A stretch of DNA of 64,000 bases from Stakelama portus (GTDB lineage: Bacteria > Pseudomonadota > Alphaproteobacteria > Sphingomonadales > Sphingomonadaceae). Below, piece by piece: positions 25,568 to 34,715 of this stretch (position 1 is the stretch's first letter; the number at the start of each line of letters is the position of its first letter). The notes under the pieces were generated by a model, which worked only from the letters and a program-made list of their open reading frames with translations, was not told the DNA's origin and did no database searches. The stretch covers positions 434,001-498,000 of the forward strand of contig NZ_QFZL01000002.1 in NCBI RefSeq assembly GCF_003171655.1, written 5' to 3'. The position numbers and the translations under genes are program-made.

Positions 25568-26698
25568 TCAGACAGCGACCGGCTCACGGCTCGCGCTGCC
25601 GGATTCCGCTTCGCGCGAAGTATCGCCGCTTGCCGACGCCGCGTCCGCGGTCTCGGCATGTCCGGTCGCGATGATGCGGCGCGCGAGCGCCTCGGCTGCC
25701 GCACTCGGCACGACTCCGGCCTCGTCCGCCTCGCGAAACACGCGAAGCAGGCGCGCGCCCGTACCGTCGACGCGACGCTGAACCTCGCTTGCGTCCCAGC
25801 GCAGATATTCCGCCGCGACGCTGATGATCCCGCCGGCATTGACCACATAATCGGGCGCATAGAGAATTTCGCGCGCCGCGAGCATTGCCGCCGCCCGGTC
25901 GTCGGCGAGCTGATTATTCGCAGCGCCGCAGACCACCCGCGCATTGAGCCGCATCGCGGTTTCCACGTTGAGCACCCCGCCCAGCGCACAGGGCGCGAAA
26001 ATGTCGGCGCGGGCATCGACAATCGCGTCTTTCGACATGATCTCCGCATCGCATTCGACCGCAAGCCTGGCGGCGACGCCGGGCTTCGGATCGGCGACGA
26101 TCAATCGCGCTCCGGCAGCGTGGAGCAGACGGACAAGATGCGCGCCGACATGGCCCAGCCCCTGTACGGCAACCGTACATTCGGACAGGTCGCGTCCCAG
26201 ACGCAGCTCGGCGGCGATCCGCATCGCGTCGAGCACGCCACGCGCGGTCCATGGCGAAGGATCGCCCCCGGGGCGGCCCGGCACGGGCGGCAGGCCCGCC
26301 ACATGCCGCGTCTCGCGCGCCACCACTTCCATATCGCTGACGCTGGTGCCGACATCCTCTGCGGTGACATAGCTGCCGTCGAGCGCTTTCACCGCGCGGC
26401 CGAATGCCGCGAACAGCTGCGTCCGGCTGAATGGCGGTTCGGGCATGCGCAGCACGGCCTTGCCACCGCCCAGCGGCAGCTCTGCCACGGCGTTCTTATA
26501 CGCCATACCCTCCGCCAGGCGCAGCGCATCATCGACTGCGGCGGCCGGATTGTCATAGTGCCAGAAACGGCAACCGCCGGCGGCAGGGCCGAGCGCGGTC
26601 GAGTGAATCACGATCACGCCGCTCAGACCGGAAGCAGGATCCTCCACCGGGCAAACCCGCTCGGGCGGGAGCGCCCGGTCGCTGTGCGTCATAACCAT
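25568..26698 (-). CDS. Leucine dehydrogenase-type amino-acid dehydrogenase (Leu/Val/Phe DH)
   Basis: 376 aa NAD-dependent dehydrogenase of the Glu/Leu/Phe/Val family that deaminates branched-chain or aromatic amino acids to 2-oxo acids. The glycine-rich substrate site GPAAGGCRFW (about 37-46), the catalytic Lys in LPLGGGKAVL (near 78) and the Rossmann motif VQGLGHVGAHL (about 178-188) are all present. Sequence favours leucine/valine over glutamate dehydrogenase (single GLGHVG domain, short length). The last about 25 residues (ADAASASGDTSREAESGSAS) are low-complexity and unusual. It is divergent from an Lrp/AsnC gene, its likely regulator. Confidence 0.87.
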   Translation of the reverse strand: MVMTHSDRALPPERVCPVEDPASGLSGVIVIHSTALGPAAGGCRFWHYDNPAAAVDDALRLAEGMAYKNAVAELPLGGGKAVLRMPEPPFSRTQLFAAFGRAVKALDGSYVTAEDVGTSVSDMEVVARETRHVAGLPPVPGRPGGDPSPWTARGVLDAMRIAAELRLGRDLSECTVAVQGLGHVGAHLVRLLHAAGARLIVADPKPGVAARLAVECDAEIMSKDAIVDARADIFAPCALGGVLNVETAMRLNARVVCGAANNQLADDRAAAMLAAREILYAPDYVVNAGGIISVAAEYLRWDASEVQRRVDGTGARLLRVFREADEAGVVPSAAAEALARRIIATGHAETADAASASGDTSREAESGSASREPVAV

Positions 26699-26792
26699 CG
26701 CTCAACTCCATTTTGTGATGCCGCCCTTGTCGCGCATCGCAGCAGGAAAAGCTGACCCGAATTGACGGGAGATTGGGATTTTGAGACAGATA

Positions 26793-26820
26793 TATCCTGC
26801 ATACCCTCATATACGGGATA
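26793..26820. promoter_or_regulatory. Possible Lrp-type operator between the dehydrogenase and Lrp/AsnC genes
   Basis: The 125-bp divergent intergenic region is AT-richer than its surroundings near the regulator start. It contains an inverted pair TATCC (26793-26797) and GGATA (26816-26820) flanking an AT-rich core that ends 3 bp before the AsnC-type ATG. Lrp/AsnC proteins commonly bind such spaced AT-rich inverted sites, so autoregulation is inferred. The match is short and could be chance. Confidence 0.35.
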
Positions 26821-26823
26821 ACC

Positions 26824-27288
26824 ATGCCGGATACCCTCGATAGATACGAACGATCTATCCTGAAACTGCTTCAGGAGGATTGCTCGCGATCGACCGCCGA
26901 AATCGCCGAAGCGGTCGGCCTGTCGGCTTCGCCCTGCTGGCGGCGCATCGACCGGATGGAACGCGAAGGGATCATCACGCGCCGCGTCGCGCTGGTCGAT
27001 CGCCAGAAGATCGGCATGAACGCCCAGATATTCGCACAGGTGAAGCTGAACGCGCATGGCCGCGCGCATCTCGACGAATTCAGCGCCGCGATCCGCGGCT
27101 TTCCCGAAGTGCTCGAATGCTATGTGCTGATGGGACCGGTCGATTTCATGCTGCGGATCGTGACTCGCGATATCGAAGCCTATGAACGCTTCTTCTTCGA
27201 CAAATTGTCGAAGCTGCCCGGGGTGCAGGAAATCAATTCGACCATGGCGCTGTCGGAAATCAAGGCGACAACGGCGGTCCCGGTTTAG
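26824..27288 (+). CDS. Lrp/AsnC family transcriptional regulator
   Basis: 154 aa, typical length. The N-terminal helix-turn-helix is DRYERSILKLLQEDCSRSTA followed by AVGLSASPCWRRIDRMEREG. The C-terminal RAM/ACT-like domain contains the effector-binding segment (GFPEVLECYVLMGPVDFMLRI). Such proteins sense amino acids. Divergent position next to the leucine-dehydrogenase-type gene suggests it controls branched-chain amino-acid degradation. Confidence 0.92.
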   Translation: MPDTLDRYERSILKLLQEDCSRSTAEIAEAVGLSASPCWRRIDRMEREGIITRRVALVDRQKIGMNAQIFAQVKLNAHGRAHLDEFSAAIRGFPEVLECYVLMGPVDFMLRIVTRDIEAYERFFFDKLSKLPGVQEINSTMALSEIKATTAVPV

Positions 27289-27292
27289 GAGC

Positions 27293-27316
27293 AAGGCCGC
27301 GTCAGTGCGCGGCCTT
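27293..27316. terminator. Hairpin between convergent lrp/asnC and dipeptidase genes
   Basis: AAGGCCGCG (27293-27301) pairs perfectly with CGCGGCCTT (27308-27316) around a 6-nt loop. It lies just after the regulator stop and overlaps the dipeptidase stop codon. The U-tract is short on either strand, so termination efficiency is uncertain. Confidence 0.45.
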
Positions 27317-28489
27317 TGCCTGAGCCTCCTCGACGATACGCAGGATATTGCCGCCCCACATCTTGGCGAGGTCGGTTTCGTCATAGCCGGCCTCAAGCAG
27401 CCGCTGCGTCACCACCGGCAGCATGGTGATATCCTCAAAGCCGGGAAAGCCGCCGCCGCCGTCCCAGTCGCCGCCGAAACAGGTGTGATCCACTCCGGCG
27501 ACTTCGATCACGTGCAGCACCTGTTCCATATAGCGGTCGAAATCGACGCTCCACATCGGCTCGGTCTTGTCGAGCGCGCGCCATTTGCGGGCGAGATCGG
27601 CCTGCTGTTCGGGCGTCATCGTGTCCATATGCTCATAGTCGGTGAACAGCTTTTCGCGCTCGGGCCCCATATGCATTTCGGACAGATAGATGGTGCTGAC
27701 GCAGATCGCCCCGCCCTTTGCCGCCAGCGCGCGAATGCGCCCATCGTCCAGGTTACGCGGCTGATCGCTCGCCCAGCGCGCGCTGGAATGCGACAAGAGG
27801 ATAGGCGCAGTCGACAGCGCCAGCATCTGATCGAATGCCTCGTCCGAGGCGTGGCTCGCATCGATGACGATGCCGAGCCGGTTGGCCTCCTGGACCCATT
27901 CGCGCCCCAGCGGGCTGAGGCCATGCCATTTCGGCGTGTCGGTCGCACTGTCGGCAAATTCGTTGTTCTTGCCATGGACCGGCCCCATCAGCCGCACGCC
28001 GCGATCGTAGAATTCGCGCATCCGCGACAGGTCTTCGCCGAGCGGATAGCTGTTTTCCATGCTCTTGAACGCAATCAGCTTGCCCGCTGCAGCCGCCGCA
28101 CGCGCCTGCGCCGCCGTCGTCACCGCAACGATGCGATCGGGGTAGCGCGCCAGCGTGCGATCGATCAGGTCCGATCGCCCGCGCGCAAAGGCAAGCGCAT
28201 CGGTATAGCCCTGCGGCGTCAGCGGCCCCTGATCGGTATAGATCGCAAAGAAGCCGCCATCGAGATCGCCCGCCTCCATCCGCTCCATATCGACTTGCAC
28301 CAGATCGCTCGCCGGATCGTGATGCCCGGCGAAATCCCAGCCGGGACGCTGAAAATGCAGCGGGGTATCAAGATGCGTGTCGAGCACGATCAGCCGGTCA
28401 TGCAGCGATTTTGCCCGTTGGAGCGTCGGATGCGGCGTCGTCGCACAGCCGGCGAGCAGCAACGCAGTCAGGGGGATCAGGCGTTTCAT
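27302..28489 (-). CDS. M19 (renal dipeptidase-type) dipeptidase, lipoprotein
   Basis: 395 aa zinc dipeptidase. Lipoprotein signal MKRLIPLTALLLAGC (Cys15). The M19 metal ligands are recognisable: His39 and Asp41 in LDTHLDTPL, a bridging Glu in FKSMENSYPLG, then His in VIDASHAS and ILLSHSSARW. M19 enzymes cleave dipeptides and tolerate a D-amino acid at the C-terminal position, which fits the D-Glu genes upstream. Its ATG overlaps the serine hydrolase stop by 4 nt (ATGA), and it is the last gene of the TonB-receptor operon. The signal predicts an envelope location. Confidence 0.92.
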   Translation of the reverse strand: MKRLIPLTALLLAGCATTPHPTLQRAKSLHDRLIVLDTHLDTPLHFQRPGWDFAGHHDPASDLVQVDMERMEAGDLDGGFFAIYTDQGPLTPQGYTDALAFARGRSDLIDRTLARYPDRIVAVTTAAQARAAAAAGKLIAFKSMENSYPLGEDLSRMREFYDRGVRLMGPVHGKNNEFADSATDTPKWHGLSPLGREWVQEANRLGIVIDASHASDEAFDQMLALSTAPILLSHSSARWASDQPRNLDDGRIRALAAKGGAICVSTIYLSEMHMGPEREKLFTDYEHMDTMTPEQQADLARKWRALDKTEPMWSVDFDRYMEQVLHVIEVAGVDHTCFGGDWDGGGGFPGFEDITMLPVVTQRLLEAGYDETDLAKMWGGNILRIVEEAQAKAAH

Positions 28490-30078
28490 CGGGCATTCTC
28501 CACAGGGCGCAAGTCGAGGTCGCGATAATCATAGCTGAAATCGGCGATCGGGCTTTCGACGCGCATCTTGACGCGATCCACCGAACCGTCGTCGTTCAGT
28601 TGAAAGGTGACGATCGCATTTTCGATATCGGTATCGCTGAAGCGCGTGACGAAGCTGTCATATTGATACGGCTCCAGCCGACCCTTCATATTCGGGGTGG
28701 TGGTGAAATCGATCGTCAGCCCGTCACCATCGCGTCCGACCACGACATCGCCATACCAGGGATCGCGATACGTGCCGACATAGCGATCCAGCGGCAGCGA
28801 AGGACCGCCCGGCGCGGCTTCGCCATGTGCGGCGGCGAGCGCCGCCTTGCCGCCATCGACCATGGCATTCATGAAGCTGTCGAAGCGCCCGAACCAGTCC
28901 TCGGGCGGACGGCCGGTATAATGATCGAGCAATTCGTACATCAGCCCGCGCCGCAACTCCGATTCCTCGGAATTGACGACAATGGCGAAGCCGACATCCT
29001 GATCGGGCAACAGCACCACCATGGTTATCGATCCATAGACGCCGCCGCCATGTTCGATCACCGTGACGCCGTGATACTCCTCGACCGTCCAGCCGAGCGC
29101 ATAGCTGTTATAGCTGGGCAGCGCGGCATCGATCGGCGCGGGCCATTCGGCCACCGGCATCGGCGTCACCGGAGTCCACATCTCCTTCGCCGCCGCTTCG
29201 CTGTAAAGCCGCCCGCCCCCGGGCAATGCGCCATGACCGAGCTGGATCTGCAGCCAGCGCGCCAGTTCGTCGGCGCTGAGCGCGAGCCCACCGGCGGGCG
29301 CGGCATTGGCGCTGATATAAACCGCGCGTTCGTCGAGCGCGGTGATCGGACCATCGCCGCGAATGACGCCGCTGACCCGCGCATGCGGATGCGCGCGATT
29401 GGCATCGGCCAGCCGCGCTTCATTGGTCGCGGTGGCACGATCCATCCCCGCCGGCCGCAGCAAATCGTCGGTGATGAAGTCTTCCCAGCTTTTGCCCGAC
29501 ACTTCCTCGATCAACTGGCCGGCAGCGGTGTAGAGGATATTGTCATAGGCATAGGCCGATCGGAAACTGGTCGCGGGCTTCATATAACGCAGCCGTTCGA
29601 CGGTTTCCCTGCGGCTCAGCGAAGCACGCGGAACGAACAGCAGATCGCCCTGCCCCAGCCCCAGCCCGCTGCGATGCGTCAGCAGGTCGCGCACGGTCAT
29701 TTCGTTGGTCACCCAGGGATCGTACATGCGGAACCACGGCATGTGATCGATCACCTTGTCGTCCCAGCCCAACTGCCCGCGATCGACCAGCAGCGCGAGT
29801 GCCGCGACCGTGAACGCCTTGCCCGAAGATCCGATCTGGAACAGCGTATCGGCATCCACCGGCGCCGGCTTGCCGATTTCGCGCACGCCCCAGCCGCGAA
29901 CCAGCGTCGGCTGGCCATGTTCGACGATTGCGATGGCGATGCCGGGCGAGCCGCTGCGCTGCCGCAGCGCCTCGACATGCGCGACGAACCCGGCGGGCGG
30001 ATCGGCGAGCGCGGCGCCGGGCAACAGGCCAAGCAAGAGCGCGGACAGCGCAGTGGCGGGACGGAAGATGCGGATCAT
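28486..30078 (-). CDS. Serine hydrolase, beta-lactamase class C/D-peptidase type, exported
   Basis: 530 aa. Signal peptide MIRIFRPATALSALLLGLLP ending near ALA (residue 25). The penicillin-binding-protein-like fold shows SxxK in IGSSGKAFT (Ser84, Lys87), a Tyr-x-Asn triad in AYAYDNILY, and HGGG in IEHGGGVYGS. A C-terminal beta-rich domain (about 400-530) resembles the lipocalin-like domain of D-aminopeptidases/Pab87-type peptidases. Relatives cleave D-amino-acid peptides or esters. The ATG overlaps the permease stop as ATGA. In this operon a peptide-trimming role is the simplest reading. Confidence 0.88.
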   Translation of the reverse strand: MIRIFRPATALSALLLGLLPGAALADPPAGFVAHVEALRQRSGSPGIAIAIVEHGQPTLVRGWGVREIGKPAPVDADTLFQIGSSGKAFTVAALALLVDRGQLGWDDKVIDHMPWFRMYDPWVTNEMTVRDLLTHRSGLGLGQGDLLFVPRASLSRRETVERLRYMKPATSFRSAYAYDNILYTAAGQLIEEVSGKSWEDFITDDLLRPAGMDRATATNEARLADANRAHPHARVSGVIRGDGPITALDERAVYISANAAPAGGLALSADELARWLQIQLGHGALPGGGRLYSEAAAKEMWTPVTPMPVAEWPAPIDAALPSYNSYALGWTVEEYHGVTVIEHGGGVYGSITMVVLLPDQDVGFAIVVNSEESELRRGLMYELLDHYTGRPPEDWFGRFDSFMNAMVDGGKAALAAAHGEAAPGGPSLPLDRYVGTYRDPWYGDVVVGRDGDGLTIDFTTTPNMKGRLEPYQYDSFVTRFSDTDIENAIVTFQLNDDGSVDRVKMRVESPIADFSYDYRDLDLRPVENAR

Positions 30079-31202
30079 GCAGATAGCCTTTCCGATGGGG
30101 ATGCCGGTGTTCGCAACAGGCGTGCGACGCCCAGAGTGAGCACCGGCAGGACGAAGACGATGAGGAACAGGATGGCGAGCAGCCGATAGCCGCTGGCGAT
30201 CAGCGCGACGAGGCCGACCCGGTCGGCGACGAACATGCACCCGATCAACAGCAGCGCACCGAACAGTGCGCGCGCGCCGGGGCCGAAGCTGCTTCCGCGC
30301 GCATCGGCAACCCCGGCGATGCGTTCGTTGATCGAATGGACCGCTCCCACCCCGCTTTCGAGCAGCGCGATGAAGATCATCCCCTGAAACAGCCAGTGAA
30401 AGGCCGGCGCATCAAGGCGGCTGAGCAGGAAATCGCTGGGCAGCGTTTCGTCGCCGATGCCGGGATAGAAACCGACCATGCAGATGAAGAAAAGGATCGC
30501 CGGCAGCATCGCCAGAGGACCGGCGAGTGCGCCGGCGATCAGCGCGTCACGCCTGCCGGTGAGGTGGCGCAGCACCGGCAGGATGACGACGGCACCCACG
30601 ATATTATAACTGGCATAGGTGATCCCCCCGGTCAGCCAGCCGTCGCTCGGCGCCGACGTTTCGAACCCGGCAAGGATGCGGTCGCCAAACCGCGACAGGC
30701 TGAGGATCAGGAAAGCGGCATAGACCCCGTACAGCGCGATCGAGGCGAATTTGAACAGGCGTTCGACCATCGTTTCGCCGAACGAAGTCACCAGCAGGAT
30801 CGCGATGGCGAGCAATCCAGCCCCGACAAAGCCCGGCCAGCCGAACATCGCCTCGCCGATCGCGCCCGCGGTCGCGCCGAACACCGCCAGCACCAGCACG
30901 ATGAAGATCAGATAGGCCATTTCGAACAGCCGCCATCCCGGCCCCAGCAACCGGATGAAAAAGGCGCGATATTCATAGGCGCCGGTCATCTGGGCAAAGG
31001 CGAAGGTGACTGCCGCGATCAGGCTCCACAACGCCATTGCGAGCACCATGCCGGCAAGACCGCCGAGCGGTCCGCTGGCCAGGAAATATTCGGCGAGTTC
31101 GCGGCCCGTGGCATAGCCGCCGCCGATAATGAATGCCTTCAGCGCGAAGCCCGGCAGCAGGAAACGCTGAAACCAGCTCGCTCCTGCCGCCGGGCCGCTC
31201 AT
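30075..31202 (-). CDS. YkvI-like (APC-superfamily) membrane transporter
   Basis: 375 aa, about 10 transmembrane helices. The first helix contains AFIIGGGYATGRELAEYFLA, a broken-helix glycine motif typical of the YkvI/COG3949 group in the APC/LeuT superfamily. Substrates of the group are not well defined; amino acids or small peptides are plausible. It overlaps both neighbours by 4 nt (ATGA): DgcN upstream and the serine hydrolase downstream. Placement suggests inner-membrane uptake of the compound that the TonB receptor brings into the periplasm. Confidence 0.8.
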   Translation of the reverse strand: MSGPAAGASWFQRFLLPGFALKAFIIGGGYATGRELAEYFLASGPLGGLAGMVLAMALWSLIAAVTFAFAQMTGAYEYRAFFIRLLGPGWRLFEMAYLIFIVLVLAVFGATAGAIGEAMFGWPGFVGAGLLAIAILLVTSFGETMVERLFKFASIALYGVYAAFLILSLSRFGDRILAGFETSAPSDGWLTGGITYASYNIVGAVVILPVLRHLTGRRDALIAGALAGPLAMLPAILFFICMVGFYPGIGDETLPSDFLLSRLDAPAFHWLFQGMIFIALLESGVGAVHSINERIAGVADARGSSFGPGARALFGALLLIGCMFVADRVGLVALIASGYRLLAILFLIVFVLPVLTLGVARLLRTPASPSERLSA

Positions 31203-32248
31203 GCTGCGTCCAGACAGGCGTCGACCAGCGCGTCGAACGCCGCACCGCCGCGGATCGGATCGGCAACGGGCAGGCCCAGCCGGTCGGCTTCGCGCGCGAT
31301 ATGCGCTTGCGCCTCGGCCTGCGTCATATCGCTGGTGTTGAGCGCGATGCCGCCGCAACGGATCGCCGGATTGGTGCGCTTGCCCAGCAGGATGGTGAGG
31401 TCAATCACTTCCTCGATGCTCGGCAGCGTGTAGCTGTCGAGTCCCAGAATATGGGTGCGCGCCGGGCTGTGGCACACGACGAACATGTCGGGCTGGCTGC
31501 CGTGCAGCAGCCCCAGCGAGACCGGCGCATAGGCGGGGTGAAACAGCGACCCCTGCCCCTCGACCACGTCCCAGTGCGCCGGGTCCGCGTCGGGCGACAG
31601 AATCTCGGCAGCGCCCGCTTCGAAATCGGCGACCACGGCATCCATCGGAATGCCCGATCCCGAAATCATGATCCCGGTCTGGCCGGTCGCACGGAAATCG
31701 GCATCGACACCGCGTTGCTGCATCGCCCGCCACAGCGACAGCGCAGTATATTTCTTGCCCAGCGCGCAATCGGTGCCGACCGTCAACAGTCGCTTGCCGG
31801 TACGCTTTCGCCCGGTCGCCACCGGAATGCCGGGCGGCGGCGTGCGAATGTCGATCAGCTGACGGCCATATTTTTCCGCCGCTTCGACCAGCGCCGGCAT
31901 ATCGGCGAGCCGGGCATGGAGGCCGCTCACCAGATCGAGCCCGACCTTCAGCGCCTCGAGCAGCGCGGGTACCCAGCCGGGATTGATGACGCCGCCCTGA
32001 TTTGCGACGCCGATCACCAGCGCGCGGGCACCGGCATCATGCGCCTGCGCCGGCGTCATTTCGGAAAGGCCGGTCGAAACCGTGCATCCCGCGACGCGAT
32101 ATTCGCCGATACACAGATCCGTGGCCCAGTCGCGCAGCCCGAACGCCGTCTTGGCAAATTCGGGATCGCGGACGTCGCCGAGGAAGAGAAGATAGGGCTG
32201 CGGCAAGGTAAGCGGCTCGGCAGCCCGGTTCTGAAATGGTGCGTTCAT
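31199..32248 (-). CDS. dgcN: DgcN, D-glutamate N-acetyltransferase-type protein (DUF1611)
   Basis: 349 aa DUF1611 protein. The P-loop-like motif LTVGTDCALGKKYTA is near residue 180, with a Rossmann-like N-domain (YLLFLGDVRDPEFAKTAFGL). In marine bacteria DgcN is reported to acetylate D-Glu, working with DgcA, which racemises the acetylated product so that L-Glu is recovered. A dgcA-type gene lies 2.5 kb upstream on the same strand, as expected. ATG 32248 is used; TTG and GTG codons lie just upstream in frame. Gap to the TonB-receptor stop is 12 nt. Confidence 0.85.
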   Translation of the reverse strand: MNAPFQNRAAEPLTLPQPYLLFLGDVRDPEFAKTAFGLRDWATDLCIGEYRVAGCTVSTGLSEMTPAQAHDAGARALVIGVANQGGVINPGWVPALLEALKVGLDLVSGLHARLADMPALVEAAEKYGRQLIDIRTPPPGIPVATGRKRTGKRLLTVGTDCALGKKYTALSLWRAMQQRGVDADFRATGQTGIMISGSGIPMDAVVADFEAGAAEILSPDADPAHWDVVEGQGSLFHPAYAPVSLGLLHGSQPDMFVVCHSPARTHILGLDSYTLPSIEEVIDLTILLGKRTNPAIRCGGIALNTSDMTQAEAQAHIAREADRLGLPVADPIRGGAAFDALVDACLDAA

Positions 32249-32260
32249 TGCCACCAACGT

Positions 32261-34456
32261 TTAAAAGGCAAGATCGGCGGCGAGGCCGATGGTGCGCGGC
32301 TGAAGCGGCGCGATTGCCAGATAGGACGGAATGTTGAGCCCGTCGGTAAACAGGATCCGGCTGCGCTCGCCCTTGTCGTTGAACAGGTTGCGGCCATAGA
32401 GCCGCAGCGTCCAATGTTCGTCGAACATATAGCCGATATTGGCATCGACCGTGGTATAGGGTCTGGCCGAAACCGTCAGCGGATCGCTTTCGACCAGCGA
32501 CAGGCGGCTGCTGGCATGGCGGACGCCGATGCCGAAATCGACCCGGTCCTTGTCGCCGACCGGCATCGTATAATCGATCCGGGCCGAGCCGCTGAATTTG
32601 GGGACTTCGGGAAGCCGGTCGCCCTTGAACCCGCCGATTTCGGGAACGTCCTCGCTCAACGTCGCGTCGGTATAGGCTGCGGTAAAGCCCAGCGTCAGTC
32701 CGCTGGTCGGCGTGATGGTAAGCGCGGCTTCGACTCCCTTGCTTTCGGCGGCGCCACCATTGGCCAGAGCGCCGATGCCGCCGAAGGAGGTCGCGACCTG
32801 AATATCCTGCCAGTCCATGTAGAAACCGGCGAGTTCGACGACGACGAGGCCGTTCGCCAGCGCGCCCTTATAGCCGATTTCATAGTTGGTCAGCGTATCC
32901 GAGTTCACCATCGGCGGAACCCCGGGAAGGATGACGTTCGGCCCGCCCGGGCGATAGCCGCTGGCCACCCGCACATAGAACATCGAATTTTCGCCGAGGA
33001 ACAGCTGCGGGCTGACACTATAGGTGACGACGTCCTCGCTCGACGTCCCGGGATCGTCGGCCGGCGGCACAATGGCGCCATAGCTGACCTGCCGGAAATC
33101 CTGCTCGTTGCGCGCCCAGCGCACCCCGCCGGTAATCGCGAACATGTCGCCCAGATGCAGCGTCGCGTTCCCGAACACCGCATATTCCTGATACGCCGCC
33201 GGCAATTGTACGATCGCAAGCGGATCGAGCGCGGGGATGACATTGCCGGCCATGTCATAGGAGCGGATCGTCTGATCCTGCGTGCTGTCCTCATGCGTAT
33301 AAAATCCGCCGATCAGCCATTCGAATGCGCCAGTGCCGTTCGACGCCAGCCGGACTTCCTCGGTCCATTTCTTGAGCGAGACCGTATTGTCGTACGGCGT
33401 GATACCCGCCGGGATCAGCCCTCCGGTCAGCAGCGGAAACAGCGCGCCATAGACCAGGCTGGTGTCGCGCACCTGCTGGATATGCCGCTCGCTATAGGTC
33501 GTGGTCGATGTGAGCGAAGCCCCGCCGAAATCATAGTCGAGGCTCGCGGCATAATAGTCGAAGCTCGCATTGAACGGCTCGGCGACAAAATTGTTCGCCG
33601 AATGGCCGTTGCCCAGGCGATTGCCCGACAGGTCGGCGGCATAGCGGCCCGCGCTGTCGGCATTGGTCGCCTGCCAGATGCCGCTGAGCGAAATCGAGAA
33701 ATTGTCGGTCGGGCGGTATAGCAGGCTGACGCGCCCGCCGCGCTGTTCGACATCATTCTGGTCGGCCAGATCGGCATTGTTGACGCTGTCGACATAGCCC
33801 GGCGTCTTGCGCCAGGCGAAGCTGCCGGTGATACCCAGCTTGCCGGTCGCCAGCGGGGCATTGACCATCACCTGCCCCGCCCAGCCGGGATCGGCCGCAG
33901 TATCGATCATGAAAATCTCACCGCCGCCGCGCACGCCGAACTGCTCGAGATCGGGCTGCACGGTGACATATTTCACCAGCCCGCCGATCGAGCTGGCGCC
34001 GTACAGCGTTCCCTGCGGACCGCGCAGCACTTCGAGCCGTTCGATGTCATAGGGCAGCAGGTCGAGCGACATTTCGCTCCCGCGCCCGTAAAGGCTGCTC
34101 GATCCGATCGGCGCATCATCAACGTAAAAGCCGACTGCGGCCGCACTGGTCGTAGCGGAAATACCGCGCAGCGAAACCGACGCCAGCCCCGGCGTGCCGC
34201 CGCTGCTCACTTCCATGCCGGCGACATAGTTGGAATAATCGACCAGCGACGTCGCGCCCTGCTGCTGCAGCGTTTCGCCATCGACCACGCTGATCGACAA
34301 CGGCACTTCGAGCAGATTCTCTTCGCGCTTCTGCGCAGTGACGACGATTTCCTGCGCGCCCGCGCGCTGCCCGGATTCCGCCTGCTGGGCCATGGCCGGC
34401 ATCGCGGTGCCGATCAGCGGCAGCGCGGTCCAGGCGAGTAGCTGATGCTTCTTCAT
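32261..34456 (-). CDS. TonB-dependent outer-membrane receptor (D-Glu/peptide locus)
   Basis: 731 aa. Signal peptide MKKHQLLAWTALPLIGTAMP with AMA cleavage near residue 27. TonB-box-like EIVVTAQKREENLLEVP, then the plug domain (to about 165: VVDGETLQQQGATSLVDYSN and LEVLRGPQGTLYGASSIGG), then a 22-strand-type barrel ending in a C-terminal Phe (LAADLAF). Such receptors import bulky ligands. It is the first gene of a five-gene transcript ending with the dipeptidase, so a peptide or D-amino-acid conjugate is the inferred ligand. The ATG at 34456 directly precedes the signal peptide. Confidence 0.93.
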   Translation of the reverse strand: MKKHQLLAWTALPLIGTAMPAMAQQAESGQRAGAQEIVVTAQKREENLLEVPLSISVVDGETLQQQGATSLVDYSNYVAGMEVSSGGTPGLASVSLRGISATTSAAAVGFYVDDAPIGSSSLYGRGSEMSLDLLPYDIERLEVLRGPQGTLYGASSIGGLVKYVTVQPDLEQFGVRGGGEIFMIDTAADPGWAGQVMVNAPLATGKLGITGSFAWRKTPGYVDSVNNADLADQNDVEQRGGRVSLLYRPTDNFSISLSGIWQATNADSAGRYAADLSGNRLGNGHSANNFVAEPFNASFDYYAASLDYDFGGASLTSTTTYSERHIQQVRDTSLVYGALFPLLTGGLIPAGITPYDNTVSLKKWTEEVRLASNGTGAFEWLIGGFYTHEDSTQDQTIRSYDMAGNVIPALDPLAIVQLPAAYQEYAVFGNATLHLGDMFAITGGVRWARNEQDFRQVSYGAIVPPADDPGTSSEDVVTYSVSPQLFLGENSMFYVRVASGYRPGGPNVILPGVPPMVNSDTLTNYEIGYKGALANGLVVVELAGFYMDWQDIQVATSFGGIGALANGGAAESKGVEAALTITPTSGLTLGFTAAYTDATLSEDVPEIGGFKGDRLPEVPKFSGSARIDYTMPVGDKDRVDFGIGVRHASSRLSLVESDPLTVSARPYTTVDANIGYMFDEHWTLRLYGRNLFNDKGERSRILFTDGLNIPSYLAIAPLQPRTIGLAADLAF

Positions 34457-34674
34457 TGCGAATGTCCCCATATCTGCCGCCCGATTCCCTAGCGCCCTGT
34501 GCGCGGGTCGGATGGCACCCCTTTGCCGTTGCGAAACTCCGTCCTTCGGTCCGGCGCACGGCAGGCCCGGATGGCGGGCAGGCTGCTCCGGACGCGGAAA
34601 GCCGAAGCTTCCAGCGTGCCAGGAAACCAATTTCCTGACGCCGACTCCCGAATAACGATTATTTCAAATTGGAG

Positions 34675-34702
34675 ACTATTGTCCTGATTAGAGAACTGTC
34701 AA
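34675..34702 (-). promoter_or_regulatory. Promoter/operator of the TonB receptor-DgcN operon
   Basis: On the minus strand, TTGACA (34702-34697), a 16-bp spacer and AATAGT (34680-34675; 4/6 to the -10 consensus). The spacer contains TAATCAGGA, also found in the spacer of the matching promoter at 37799-37826 (12 of 16 spacer bases identical). It implies a leader of about 210 nt. The leader (34457-34674) contains a 7-bp perfect hairpin, CAGGAAA/TTTCCTG, at 34620-34637 and nothing else recognised. Confidence 0.55.
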
Positions 34703-34715
34703 CCCCAATAGAAAA

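Noticed and set aside
31133..33721. 862-codon plus-strand frame
   Set aside because: Antisense to DgcN and the TonB receptor; low-complexity Arg/Gln/Asp translation with no recognisable family.
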